Source: Bombyx mori (Eukaryota; Arthropoda; Insecta; Lepidoptera; Bombycidae). From it: a stretch of 64,000 nt of DNA. Positions within the stretch are counted from its first letter, which is position 1; the number at the start of each line of letters is the position of its first letter. Below are positions 10,756 through 22,029 of the stretch, piece by piece. Location of the stretch: positions 13,826,001 through 13,890,000 of the forward strand of contig NC_085124.1 in the NCBI RefSeq assembly GCF_030269925.1, read 5' to 3'. The notes below the pieces were generated by a model, which made no database searches, was not told where the DNA came from, and worked only from the letters and a program-made list of their open reading frames with translations. A program made the position numbers and the translations under genes.

Positions 10756-12201
10756 GTATGTCAGTCACACATGATATAAATTGATTTCCGACTAGATTGG
10801 CGGTATTGTCAATTTATTGGATTGAAGTCGATTTTCTTTTTTGTTGAAATTTAGTCTTTATTGGATTTTAGCTGTGTGTTTTATTTGAGTGAAACTTTAT
10901 TGGTTATAAGATTCGAGCCTTTGGTTTATTAAAAATAGAATAGTTTTAACTAGTTTGTTTGTGTGATCTTACTAGAGAAATCTGCAACTTAATCAGATGA
11001 TCGAATTACAAACTGAAGTCAGTTTGAAGGTGTGTTGAAACTCTTCATCTAAATATGAATCTCGAGCCAACGCCAGGAATACTGTTGGTGAATGCCCACT
11101 CCCAAACTATACTCACCGCTTTGCTCCATGAGCCAAATTACACTTGCCCTGTCATACAAATCTTTCGCCTTTTATTAGCGATCTTTATTTATAGTTAGCA
11201 ATCTATTCGGGACTTATCAAAGTGACGTGATTAGCGGCTTAACGTGTGCGATAGCAGAAGATACCTAAATACGAGTTTTATCTGATAAACGGTCCCTTAT
11301 CTAGACACTAATAAATAATAATATCCATAATACAAGTCAAAAAAGAATTAATTTAAAAATGCCTTTGACGGTAGGAAAGTTGCAAGACCGCATCAGTACT
11401 TACCGTGGGCTGGCTATTTTGGTGCCGCGAAGTAGCAATGTTCTAAATATTGTAAAGTCTTCTTATGCTACTTTCAAACGCCATCCATAATTCCAATATG
11501 TGGTTGAATATACCACATGTATGTATGTATGTATGTATGTATGTATGTGTGTATCTATATATGTGTGTATGTATGTATGTATATACTTTTTTGTGTATGT
11601 ATTTGTAACTTAATATAAATTTCACTGCACCTACCACTATTCACTCTGCACTACCTTTGGTTGACTGGTAGAGAATGCCTTAGGCATTAAGTCCACCAAT
11701 GTAAATTTTACATGAAGTGTAATAAAAAAATGAAAAAATATAAGATATATAAATGAATTTGTTTAAACAACACGATCGTTATTCTGTAAGTGAAAAGATC
11801 CAGCTCAACCTAAACGCGGATATTCACAGCAAACAAATCTGTAATTATAAATAAATATTTTAGATGAATTCGGTTCTGTTTGGTCTCAATTACTGTGCTG
11901 TAGTAACTATTAAGAACTAACTAAACTAACTAACTAAAAGTAACTATCAAACGCTTGGTATGGTTATGTATATTTTTAGTTCTCGGCTTACCTCATCGAG
12001 ACTCCCGCTGTGGAAGGCTTCTGTAAATGACAGCACACTGTAGAATCCAGTCGAATTAATCCAATGAAGTGTAGTCTGTTATGGATAGATATTGAAAATG
12101 TTTTTCATATTTTACTAACTGGATGTAGCGCTTAAAAAATCTGGATAAAAACTTGCTGAACATACTGAAATTCTATCAAACAGATGATTACTTACCCGAA
12201 T
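10756..12201. other. Mostly unassigned
   Basis: 11363-11445 is a decayed SINE-A 5' part (GGTAGGAAAGTTGC ... GCCGCGAAGTAGCAATG). 11516-11590 is a TATG-type microsatellite. 11915-11938 has short AACT repeats. Otherwise nothing recognised. Confidence 0.5.
11516..11590. repeat. (TATG)n microsatellite
   Basis: Interrupted ATGTATGT units; the overlapping Tyr/His/Thr-rich ORF is an artefact of the repeat. Confidence 0.9.
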
Positions 12202-12401
12202 CTTTTTTTTTTATTGCTTAGATGTGTGGACGAGCTCACAGCCCACCTGGTGTTAAGTGGTTACTGGAGCCCATAGACATCTACAACGTAAATGCGCCAC
12301 ACACCTTGAGATATAAGTTCTAAGGTCTCAAGTATAGTTACAACGGCTGTCCTACCCTTCAAACCGAAACGCATTACTGCTTCACGGCAGAAATAGGTGG
12401 T
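12202..12401 (-). mobile_element. SINE-A, 5'-truncated
   Basis: Poly-T then TATTGCTTAGATGTGTGGAC; breaks off at GGCAGAAATAGGTGG and runs into GATCATGATCATGATC. Confidence 0.9.
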
Positions 12402-12621
12402 CATGATCATGATCATGACGATTATCACTATACAATATACAAGTATCTACTGGCATGTTTTATTTTTGATTTCACAGAATGAGTAATGGTAGGGTATGAA
12501 ATTAAACGGTAATGTGAGGAGGCAGCGTCGCAATAAGACTTGAATGGTCTGTGTGAATGAGGATATGTTGAAAGTAGGGTGTGATTGCAGAGATGACGTA
12601 TGATTGCTCTGAATGAAAAAA

Positions 12622-12987
12622 ACAAAATGTGTGCAATTCACACGTGGTAGAAATGGAACCTTCCAAAATTAAAATACAATTATCCTAAACGTCTTAAGTA
12701 TATGTAAAATTTTGTCATTAGTAAATAATTGTAAGGTAGCGCCCTCTGTGAATTGATATTTTAATTTCACGTATAATCCTAAATTAAAATTTACTACAAG
12801 AGCTTTCATACACACGTTAGTATTAAAAAATCTTACAGATGGCGCTGTATTAAATAGTATGTATATTTCTGTCTCATTCTTTGCTGGCTTCATCCTACAC
12901 ATTTTTGTATTTGTGTCTCTTACCTGTCGTTTTTTCCGTTGCATCCGGTTTGAAATCACAACGATTCTAAAGAAGTTTTCACTTCAA
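12622..12987. repeat. Repeat family G, copy 2
   Basis: Gapless 366-bp match to 2702-3067. The two mismatches inside the shared minus-strand ORF (12669-12959 here) are both synonymous Val codons, too few to argue for selection. Confidence 0.8.
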
Positions 12988-13314
12988 AAAGTGGTCATGC
13001 AAGATCGACTTCAAATGATGTGGGGTAAGGACAAGATGAAGAAAATATGACTAATGCTGTTAATAGAATAATTGATAATTAACGTATCTGAGAAATCCAC
13101 TGGATTGTTATTCTCTAATTTCATTGTAAATCTGAATCTATTATGAATCGAATTCCATTTAAATTTGAAGAGCTTTAAACTTCGTCCTTCGGTAATTCTG
13201 TGAAAGGTCGTCTAACTACCTTTTGAATAAATGTGGCTGGTCAGGGATGGATTGTAATGGCTTAAATTTTAAGTTCACCTAAGAGATGTCCTTCTGTCTT
13301 CTAAAAAAATTACA

Positions 13315-13665
13315 TTTTTCCCTACCTATTTGCCAGCTAGCCGCGGACGGATAGGTGGAGCTCACGGGCTCAAGCCCCGAGCAAGAGCAGTGATTCGTTA
13401 AATCTACTAAGATCCGGCAATAAACTCAGTGGGCTGTGTCTATGGATTAGTAAGCTCGGCGCACTTTTTGACGTTTGAGCTTCGAGTTTGACGAGGACGA
13501 CTGGTGTTTGAAGAATCTGAAAGCACAAATAGTGGATCCGGGGGAACCGAAAAGACATCCTTCGGCCGATGGTGGCTTATTAATTGCATATGTAATTATT
13601 GGCAACCGCGATAAGCGAGTTATCGTGGCGCGACGCTTTGTTGGAGTAGCGTTCTGACGCTACCT
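13315..13665 (-). mobile_element. LINE-B/D-type 3' end, old
   Basis: CCTACCTATTTGCC..GAGCTCACGGGC..AGCAAGAGCAG..ACTCAGTGGGCTGTGTCTATGG, then the complement of ORF sequence down to the region matching GTTCCGACGCTGAC of LINE-D. More diverged than other copies. Confidence 0.7.
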
Positions 13666-13675
13666 TAAGATACCT

Positions 13676-14321
13676 ACGTATCGCTTCTTATATAGTAGGA
13701 AGGTCATAATCATGAGATCAACTTTAAGTATTTCTTCATAATATGTATATAACCTGCCACCTATATAGGATTATTGTATAGAATAATGCGTTCAATCGCT
13801 TCCGAGTTCTGTCTTGGCGGAAATCATACGCTTGAGTGGAATACCAACGCGATTGTTTGGTAGATTACATTCTCACATAACCACAGAGCTCGCGTCGGAT
13901 GACGAACCGCTGCGAAAATAAAGGGTCTTAGGTAGTGTTCAGTCAATATTTCACACGAAAATTGTTTGCACGAAACCATCAACAACTTCTTTCTTTCGTA
14001 GGGTAAACAAATCATATCTTTATTAAATGACTATTCATGTAAAGCATCAATCAGTTACGTCAAAAGATCATAACAATACTATATTTGTTTTCTCAGATCA
14101 ATCTTGTGGTTTAACCTTAGAGTGGAAAATTAGACGCCCACGAAACGCGCATCGTTTTCTTAGAACTATATTTAGGTTATTGTTAAGCATTATGTGTAAA
14201 AAAATATGATAGATTCATAAAAGTTTTGTGTGTTGCTTTAAATTTATATTGAAACAGGGAATTTTGGTTGGCTCTTACGTAAAGTTTTTATTAGAAAATA
14301 ACGAAAAGTAAAAATACTATA
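13676..14321. other. Unassigned
   Basis: Two short ORFs on opposite strands lack recognisable motifs. Confidence 0.5.
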
Positions 14322-14723
14322 TCTATATATTAATACGTGAAGGAAAAAGGAGGAGTATGAAACTTCCCACACTTATAGAGAATATAGAGAAGGAGTACAA
14401 AATGTTAAAATTGTTTTTAATTATGCATTAATAATACATTAAATCAATAAAAAAAACATTACGCACACTACCATGTATTTGACACACACACGCATATACT
14501 CTTTGTTTATTGTCAAGTTTTCTTATTGTTTATAGTCTGTGGTCAAATTGAGAATAGATTAATATAGTTTGTCTTTAATATTATTTCTTTATATTGTAGT
14601 CTTGGCGAAATATATGATTATAGAAGTTTAAAAGTCTGACAGTAATAGAGCCATAATAATTTTCAAACTTATAATTTCAATTAGGTAATTATAGTTGAAT
14701 TTCGACTACTGCGGGACCACTAG
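14322..14723 (+). mobile_element. Helitron HEL-1, complete non-autonomous copy
   Basis: Begins TCTATATATTAATACGTG after A(14321) and ends GGGACCACTAG before T(14724): TC start, CTAG (CTRR) end and A|T target, all Helitron hallmarks. 402 bp, no coding capacity. Its first part matches 1-140 in reverse. Confidence 0.85.
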
Positions 14724-14849
14724 TTTTTATTAATTTGCGAATACAAAATCAGCGGTTTATTCGATTGGAACCAAGTAAATCAAACCCATTGTACATATAG
14801 ATGAGTAAATACAATTCGTAGATGGCGCGTATCTCTGGCGATTGGCTGA

Positions 14850-15000
14850 CTGTCGTCGATTTGCCGGAGGAGGCCTAACCTTCCATCAGAAACTTCGGGA
14901 AGTACCTGAACCGGATCGGAACTGAAGTTAAAAGTAGATTACACTGAAGATTGACTATGGCACAAGCTCGCAGTAGGCACCGATTTATCGCTGTGAGGGT
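14850..15000 (+). pseudogene. R1-clade LINE relic
   Basis: Reads 'NFGKYLNRIGTE', then after indels 'HKLAV', matching the 'CFGEFLHRIGAE ... EHTLVACP' block of the element at 1378-2430. Stops and shifts break it; very old. Confidence 0.5.
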
Positions 15001-15123
15001 GGAGGAGACAACGTTTTTCTTTCAACTTACTAACCTGATACTGTTGAGTGGAGTCTAGACTAAGGGTTCCATATTATTTCTGTGGTTCCAACTGTCTCCT
15101 ATTTCATGAAAGATTTTATTTTG

Positions 15124-15556
15124 AGGGATTTTATGACATGGTAACTAAGACCTTTAGGTCATGTCTTATTTTAATTTATATTCTTATTTTTATGAAAAAT
15201 CATAATATGGAGTGAAATGAAATGAAATAAATAAAAATGAAATGAAATGAAAATGATTAATTTGAGACACTAAATCAACAAGAATGAAATCAAATGGAAT
15301 GAGATGAGATGATATGGGATGAAATATAATCTCAGAAAAATGGTGGTCATTTACTGAGATTTTTTCACTGGACTTTTTGGAGGATTCCGAGAAGTTACGT
15401 CCAGTGGCATTGTTTCATTTTCCCACATTTGTGCACTTTCACTAATATTAAACAGTTAATAAACCACCGTTATTACACATTTAAACCTGAAGAAACATTA
15501 AACAAAATAAAACAAATCACACAACTTCACTTCTCGCGTTTCCGCCAAAAAGTCAT
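15124..15556 (+). repeat. Repeat family I, copy 1
   Basis: Inverted match to 62684-63067. Shared blocks include GACCTTTAGGTCATGTC, ATGGTGGTCATTTACTGAGA, CCACATTTGTGCACTTT and CGCCAAAAAGTCAT. An internal (GAAAT)n stretch (15212-15320) is expanded here. It follows the R1 relic, so it may be that LINE's 3' UTR; this is unproven. Confidence 0.65.
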
Positions 15557-16080
15557 TGCATGAAAGAAAGACCATATAACCATAAGTTGACAGCTCGTTG
15601 ACAGAATGGCTTGATGATCATAATGATCTTAATGACAACTTACACATGTCCGTATCGTTCGTATTCTGTCTAATATCTTATTCTTTCAGCGAGATTTTTG
15701 TTTTTATCTTAAACGCACCTACTTTGAATAAGACCAAATATTTTGTTAAGAATTCATAGCGCAATTCAAAGTAAAACAAATCCACGAAGCCCCAGTTTGT
15801 ATCTTAATATAAAATTTACAAAGGCGGTAAAACATTATTGCGACCGGAAGGGGTTCACCGCGAAACTACGCAGTTGAAAATATTCAAATATTAATGTTCG
15901 CTTACCGCAATCGTTTGTGACCACATTTAGCTTATGTCCGTCATTGACTTTGGAACACAAAATAAAAATAATAATTGAAAACGAAGAAAATGTTTGTAAC
16001 TCACTTTCCCGTTGAGTATTCTATGATTCCCAAAAATAATGGCGCGATTACTAACTAACCCATCTCATGGGAAGTTATCT
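15557..16080. other. Unassigned
   Basis: AT-rich, nothing recognised. Confidence 0.5.
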
Positions 16081-16280
16081 TTTTTTTTCTTTTTTCCTGC
16101 CTATGCTGATAGCCTTGGGAGGTTATTTCAGTTTCGCCCTAACATGTAGGTGAGTTCACGGGGCTCAAGCCGGAGAGTTGCTAACACTGGCCCTAGCAAG
16201 AGCAGAATCTACCACCGGATCGGAAACGCGACCCATTGAGAAGATCCGGCAAGAAACTCAGCGGACTGTGTCTGTGGGTT
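16081..16280 (-). mobile_element. LINE-B 3' end
   Basis: Poly-T, TGCCTATGCTGATAGCC, hairpin region GAAGATCCGGCAAGAAACTC; truncated inside the UTR. Confidence 0.85.
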
Positions 16281-16321
16281 GGGAGTTATCATGACGTATT
16301 CCAACATTGGCAATGATATGA

Positions 16322-16568
16322 AACATCCACAGTTCGTATCCAGAGATTTTTCTTGCCACGTACCATTAGACTCTGGAATGATCTCCCCTCCACGGTGTTT
16401 CCCGAGCGCTGTGACATGTCCTTCTTCAAACGAATCTTGCGTAGGGTGGTTAGCGATAGGCAGCGCTTTCGTTGTGCCCCTGGAATTGCTGTTAACCATG
16501 AGCAGTAGTAACCACTCTCCATCATCCGGGCCGTATTCTCGTCTGCCGACAAGGACCATAAATAATAC
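16322..16568 (+). pseudogene. LINE-C reverse transcriptase C-terminus and 3' UTR
   Basis: One frame reads 'FFLPRTIRLWNDLPSTVFPE' and 'MSFFKRILRRVVSDRQR', the C-terminal domain of a Jockey/CR1-type LINE protein also seen at 20511-20853 and 38923-39558. The final Gly/Arg end is changed to a run of stops. The 3' UTR matches LINE-C up to an AATAAT tail. It lies tail-to-tail with the LINE-B copy on its left. 5'-truncated; no catalytic domain. Confidence 0.8.
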
Positions 16569-17048
16569 ACCACACAGGTATGTTTAATGTAAACTTCATA
16601 CGTACTTATTTGCTGGGCACAACAACTTACAATTAGTGAAAATAACTTCGCACTCAAACTAGGTAGCTACGAGATTTGCAAGCGTAATAAAAACATAATG
16701 CTTACAAACTTAATTACGACATTCAACAATAGGATGTAGCTTAGGACAGACACTTGAAAAGGCCCCAAAGGAAAAAATCCGGAAGATTTTAGGAATTTCA
16801 ATACAGAAGAATATTTTTATGGGTAAACGTAAACAATGAAACAAGAAAAATTCCATTGAAACCCGATTGTTTATTTTATGTCCGTTCAGAGCTCTCTACG
16901 TTCGTTCTCATTTAATATTTATGAATAGCACCATTTTAGAAAATACGTGATAAATTTTTTTTGTAAGAAATATCTTCTTACGCCTTCCGATCGATAAAGT
17001 TCTGACGCTGAGAGAATTTGATGTTCAACAGAATGTTCGAATTGCCGT
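16569..17048. other. Unassigned
   Basis: Nothing recognised. Confidence 0.5.
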
Positions 17049-17150
17049 AGTTAATAAAGTGACCCGCCTGGTTAAATGGCCACTAGAGCCCGTAGACATC
17101 AACAAAGTAAATGCCAGCACCCAACTAGACATTAACTTGAAATTAACGTA
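17049..17150 (-). mobile_element. Old SINE-A fragment
   Basis: Diverged tail: GTTAAATGGCCACTAGAGCC, GTAGACATCAACAAAG. Confidence 0.6.
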
Positions 17151-17230
17151 TGGGCTATTTGAAACGTTTTGTGCTGATGTACTCGTATGTATATGCGTAA
17201 AGAATCTGTTATTTATTTTATTATTTATTT

Positions 17231-17380
17231 CATCATCATCATCATCATCATCATCAACAGCTCACAGTCGTCTACTGCTGGACATAGGCCTCTCCCAATC
17301 CACACCACTGAGCCCGGTATGCGGCTCTCCTCATCCACTTCTTGCCGGCCACCGTGCGGAGGTCATCGCACCGTCTAGCC
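17231..17380 (-). mobile_element. RTE-type LINE 3' end with (CAT)n tail
   Basis: The minus strand reads 'DLRTVAGKKWMRRAAYRAQW' and 'LGEAYVQQ', then a stop and CTGTTGATGATGATG. This is the conserved last segment and microsatellite tail of lepidopteran RTE-type LINEs. TTATTTATTT on both sides may be a target duplication, but the context is low-complexity. Confidence 0.8.
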
Positions 17381-18596
17381 ATTATTAATTTATTTATTTA
17401 AAACTTTTTAATTGTATTACTCAACAAAAAGGATCAGTTTTCAATCATAAATTAAACTAGCGAATACCGATCGTGCTAAAGTTGCTCTCTACTAAAGTAA
17501 AAAGAGCTTTTTAGCGTTAACTTTACCTCGTCGGGAGAAAGTTTCATCTAATTAGGTAATAGGTTTAGCCGATAAAATTAAATTGCTGGTGTAAATCGCA
17601 CCGTTGCCATGACGACGAATGTATGACCGATTCAAATTAGACCGTGATGGCGAACTCCGAAAAATTATGAGCTGATCTTTGAAATTATTATTATTATTAT
17701 TTATTGCTGCCGTGAAGCTATTACTGCTCCGGTTTGGGGTAGCACTAAGAATAGTATTACTGGTAATACATATTATGAATGTTCACTTTTTTTTCCTACC
17801 CATTCGCCGGTAACTTAAGAGGCTATTCCAGCTACCGGACCAGTAGGTGAGCTCACGGGTTCTTTCATTGATTTTAAGATATCCGATAACATAAAAAGTA
17901 TATGCACGAAGGATCGATCATAATACAATAATTTTATAACATCGATCTAATTTCCTGATCAGTACCAACAAGATAACAAAAAAAAAGAAATAATATAGAA
18001 ATCGTTCACAGCATGTAAGTTATATTGTGGTTCAAAAATCAAAACTTTACTTATTTTATATTTGAACTCGATAAACTAGCTAACGTCCTAGATATCATGA
18101 CATAAATATCGCAGCCTATCTTGAGACATGAGGTCATTGTCTCAATTTTATTTAATACCGACTCTCTCATCGTCCAAAAGCTCATAATACGATCCAATCA
18201 CTACTAATTAGTGTTCATTTAATTAATTACTTGTAGACAAAACGTTAATGTTCAGTCATATCGAAAATAATTTTATACGCATCCCTTATTGCTCAGTGGA
18301 GGCGTCAATTTGAAAATAAGCGACAAATTCTCGAGCGTCGATTTTCATCAATAAAATTCATAACAGATCGTTCAGAATCAATTTACGGTATTACGTTTAA
18401 CTGGGCTTGATTCTGCTCGCGACACACGTACGCTTACGTTACCTGTACATACATATGTATGTGCATGTTGCTATGTATGTATATAGTACGCTGTGTAGAT
18501 AGGGCGTATCGATTAAGCGCGGACGCTCTGAGCGCAATCGATTCAAGCTATACCAACGTTACAAATCTCATTCAGTGTTCGATTTAAATTCGATTT
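17381..18596. other. Mostly unassigned
   Basis: 17706-17745 looks like a SINE-A scrap (GCCGTGAAGC .. CGGTTTGGGG). 17787-17863 is a LINE-B tail fragment. A short TATG run is at 18445-18482. Confidence 0.5.
17787..17863 (-). mobile_element. LINE-B tail fragment
   Basis: Poly-T, CCTACCCATTCGCCGG, AGGTGAGCTCACGGG; only the extreme 3' end. Confidence 0.7.
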
Positions 18597-18830
18597 ACTG
18601 GTGGTAGGACCTATGTGAGTCCGCGCGGGTGGGTACCACCACCCTGCCTATTTCTGCCGTAAAGCAGTAATGCGTTTCGGTTTGAAGGGTGGGGTAGCCG
18701 TTGTAACTTAGAACTTATGTCTCAAGGTGGGTGGCACATTTACGTTGTGGATGTCTATGGGCTCCAGTAACCACTTAGCACCAGGTGGGCTGTGAGCTCG
18801 TCCACCCATCTAAGCAATAAAAAAAAAAAA
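18597..18830 (+). mobile_element. SINE-A
   Basis: ACTGGTGGTAGGACC to CTAAGCAATAAAAAA; a ~17-bp deletion near GTAACTTAGAAC. Confidence 0.92.
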
Positions 18831-19075
18831 CTTTGGTAGCATAAAAAAAAATTGTTTGTGAACAATAATAGCAACGATTCTAAAAATAAAAACTAATTAA
18901 ATTCATATTATTATCATAACATTATTTTAAATATGTACATAATAAGAACGCGTTAAATATTAATGTTTGATTTCATTTGTTATTGGATGTGTCTATTGTC
19001 AACTAAAACAGATCGAGATAAGAAATAGTGAAGTTGTTAAGTCGAAGAATACAACGATATTATTATTGAATGATA

Positions 19076-19310
19076 TTTTTTTTTTATTACTTAGATGGGT
19101 GGACGAGCTCACGGCCCACCTGACGTTATGTGGTTACCGGAGTCCATAGACATCTACAATGTAAATGCGCCACCCACCTTCAGAAATGTTCTAAGGTATG
19201 ATTACAACGGCTGCCCCACCCTTCCGAAACGCATTAATTGCTTCACGGCAGAAATAGGCGGGGTAGTGGTACCTACCCGTGCGGGCTCACAAGATGTCCT
19301 ACCGCCAGTA
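19076..19310 (-). mobile_element. SINE-A
   Basis: Poly-T to CTACCGCCAGTA; complete tail unit. Confidence 0.9.
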
Positions 19311-19587
19311 ATAGGGAATTTGTTGAACTTGGAGATTGTAGGACTCAGACACGCGTATCTTGTGATTAATTTTAACATGAACCCTTCTTCTTGCCCATTA
19401 TGTGAGGTCGACGCAGAATGTCCTCTTAGCGTTATAGGGATTTGGCATGAGTTTTTGCAGCGGCCACCTGCCTAACATCCTTCAAGAATTTGGTTTAGAA
19501 GGTTTCTTGAATTATAACACTATATATCCATTACATCTCTGCAGATTGGTAAATAAATTGTATCACGAAAGATGGTTGCGTCCCCAC
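19311..19587. other. Unassigned
   Basis: Overlapped by the end of a 126-residue ORF that begins in the SINE; no domain seen. Confidence 0.4.
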
Positions 19588-19790
19588 ACTCAGCCCACTG
19601 AGTTTCTCGCCAGGTCAGGGTCTTCTTAGTGGGTCGCGTTTCCGATCTGGTGGTAGATTCTGCGAAGCACTGTTCTTGCTAGGGCTAGTGTTAGCAACGC
19701 CTCTAGGTTTGAGCCCCCGAGAGCTCACGTACACGTTAGGGTTACACTGACATAACCTCACAAGGCTATCAGCTTAGGTAGAAAAAAAAC
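19588..19790 (+). mobile_element. LINE-B 3' end
   Basis: CAGCCCACTGAGTTTCTCGC to GGCTATCAGCTTAGGTAG and A8; UTR only. Confidence 0.88.
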
Positions 19791-19817
19791 TGAAGTTCAT
19801 GGATGAAAGCATTTCTT

Positions 19818-19925
19818 TATATAGCTCTTGTAAGCAGACGAGCACACGACTCACCTGATGGTGAGTGGTTACCGTCGCCTATGGCCATCAACATGGCAGA
19901 GGCAGAGCCAAGCCGCCGTCAATCT
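19818..19925 (-). mobile_element. LINE-C 3' end fragment
   Basis: CTCTTGTAAGCAGACGAGC, GGTGAGTGGTTACCGTCG; truncated. Confidence 0.8.
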
Positions 19926-20106
19926 TAAAAATTTTTTTCAATATACCGCATTTTTTCAGTTTATATTATACATATTTATGTAGTTTAGTATAACGTAGCC
20001 TGATGGAAATTTATTACTGCCAGACGAATTCACGGATTAGTAGTCAATGATTAAGCATCTGTATTATTGAGTTTTTATCTACAATTTTAATCAAATTTAG
20101 AAATTA

Positions 20107-20195
20107 TGGCGATAGGCAGCGCCTAGATTTTGATCTTACTATTTCTAACGTCCATGATACACTATAAACTCGTCCGCTTACAAGGGCAATATAAA
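20107..20195 (+). mobile_element. Decayed LINE-C tail
   Basis: GGCGATAGGCAGCGCC then CGTCCGCTTACAAGGGCAAT; low identity. Confidence 0.5.
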
Positions 20196-20510
20196 AACCC
20201 TTCTTCCGATTTTGCTTCCAACTTTAGTAATTTTAATACTCATAAAAAATGTTTACTTATTGTTTCGATTACCATCAAATACTAGTCGAGTGGTTCCTTC
20301 GACTTGTAGTAAGGGCGCAGCAAATAGGGTGTGAAATACCTACACTAGGGCAGTGTTATAACTTTGCGCTCTGATATTATTACTTAGAGCCATTGAGAGT
20401 ATAATACTATTATAAAACAATTCAATTGAATGTTCGAGATGGTCGCTTATTCTCCTCTCTACCTCTAATGCTCACGAAAAATTTCCACAATAACAGAGTA
20501 ATAATCGAAT

Positions 20511-20912
20511 ACGGAGGGACTTCGGTTCCCTCTGTATTTTGTACCGCATGTTCCATGGGGAGTGCTCTGAGGAATTGTTCGAGATGATACCAACGTCTCG
20601 TTTTTATCATCGCACCGCCCGCCACCGGAGTAGAGTTCATCCATACTACCTGGAGCCACTGCGGTCATCCACAGTGCGTTTCCAGAGGTCTTTTTTGCCA
20701 CGTACCATCCGGCTATGGAATGAGCTCCCCTCCGCGGTGTTTCCCGAGCGCTATGACATGTCCTTCTTCAAACGAGGCTTGTGGAGAGTATTAAGCGGTA
20801 GGCAGCGGCTTGGCTCTGCCCTTGGCATTGCTGAAGTCCATGGGCGACGGTAACAACTCACCATCAGGTGGGCCGTATGCTCGTCTGCCTACAAAGGCAA
20901 TAAAAAAAAAAA
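20511..20912 (+). mobile_element. LINE-C 3' end with ORF tail
   Basis: A 5'-truncated LINE whose open frame (20512-20853) reads 'RRDFGSLCILYRMFHGECSE' through 'SFLPRTIRLWNELP', 'MSFFKRGLWRVLSGRQRLG' to a stop after 'VHGRR'. This is the C-terminal region of a Jockey/CR1-type reverse transcriptase protein; catalytic domains are lost by truncation. No internal stop, so the copy is young. The UTR gives CCATCAGGTGGGCCGTATGC and ends AATAAAAAAAAAAAG. It directly precedes the TATAC satellite. Compare 38854-39558. Confidence 0.88.
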
Positions 20913-20972
20913 GAAAGAATAATGTAATATAAATCAAATCCCCCAAAAAATACCTATAGTACTACTAATAAT

Positions 20973-21599
20973 TACTATACTATACTATACTATACTATAC
21001 TATACTATACTATACTATACTATACTATACTATACTATACTATACTATACTATACTATACTATACTATACTATACTATACTATACTATACTATACTATAC
21101 TATACTATACTATACTATACTATACTATACTATACTATACTATACTATACTATACTATACTATACTATACTATACTATACTATACTATACTATACTATAC
21201 TATACTATACTATACTATACTATACTATACTATACTATACTATACTATACTATACTATACTATACTATACTATACTATACTATACTATACTATACTATAC
21301 TATACTATACTATACTATACTATACTATACTATACTATACTATACTATACTATACTATACTATACTATACTATACTACACTATACTATACTATACTACAC
21401 TATACTATACTATACTATACTATACTATACTATACTATACTATACTATACTATACTATACTATACTATACTATACTATACTATACTATACTATACTATAC
21501 TATACTATACTATACTATACTATACTATACTATACTATACTATACTATACTATACTATACTATACTATACTATACTATACTATACTATACTATACTATA
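20973..21599. repeat. TATAC pentanucleotide satellite (~125 units)
   Basis: 627 bp of an uninterrupted 5-bp period. Only two substitutions, T to C at 21378 and 21398, exactly 20 bp apart, suggesting that a variant block of four units was copied. No length change breaks the phase. The left side begins just after a LINE-C A-tail and a short AATAATTACTA seed. Confidence 0.98.
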
Positions 21600-21936
21600 G
21601 TTGTTTTGACGTACATACGTCTTTCAAATAGCTGATGACATTAGCACGTGTTAGAACCGTGACCTTTGACAAAAGACACGTGTTACATGAGAGTAATAAA
21701 ATTACGATTATCATAAAGTTATAAGAACATCAAGAAACGTTAACCGTAGTTTTTATCTTCTAACTTTTGCAAAGAAAGTTTAGAATTACGCGGGGTAGCT
21801 TCGACTGGAAAGCTTCGAAATTTCAAGCTTCACGTAATTTTCACTTGAGCTTTGTGTCCGTGGATAGATTATGTTTATGTTGTCGTCAACTTTAATTTTA
21901 CAATAACGGAAGAAACTATCACATATTTATTAATAA
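21600..21936. other. Unassigned
   Basis: Nothing recognised; short ORF at 21852 runs into the neighbouring Helitron. Confidence 0.4.
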
Positions 21937-22029
21937 CTAGCGACCCGCCCTCGCTTCGCTTCGGAAACTGTAATTTATTATTGATTTCTCCACTATTTAA
22001 TGGATGTTATTATACATACAAACCTTCCT

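Noticed and set aside
11443..11637. Tyr/His/Thr-rich ORF
   Set aside because: Translation of a TATG microsatellite.
16279..16587. 102-residue plus ORF and opposite 116- and 122-residue ORFs
   Set aside because: They are off-frame readings of adjoining LINE-B and LINE-C ends; the true LINE-C frame is a different one.
17231..17260. (CAT)n as an independent microsatellite
   Set aside because: It is the tail of an RTE-type LINE end, not a stand-alone array.
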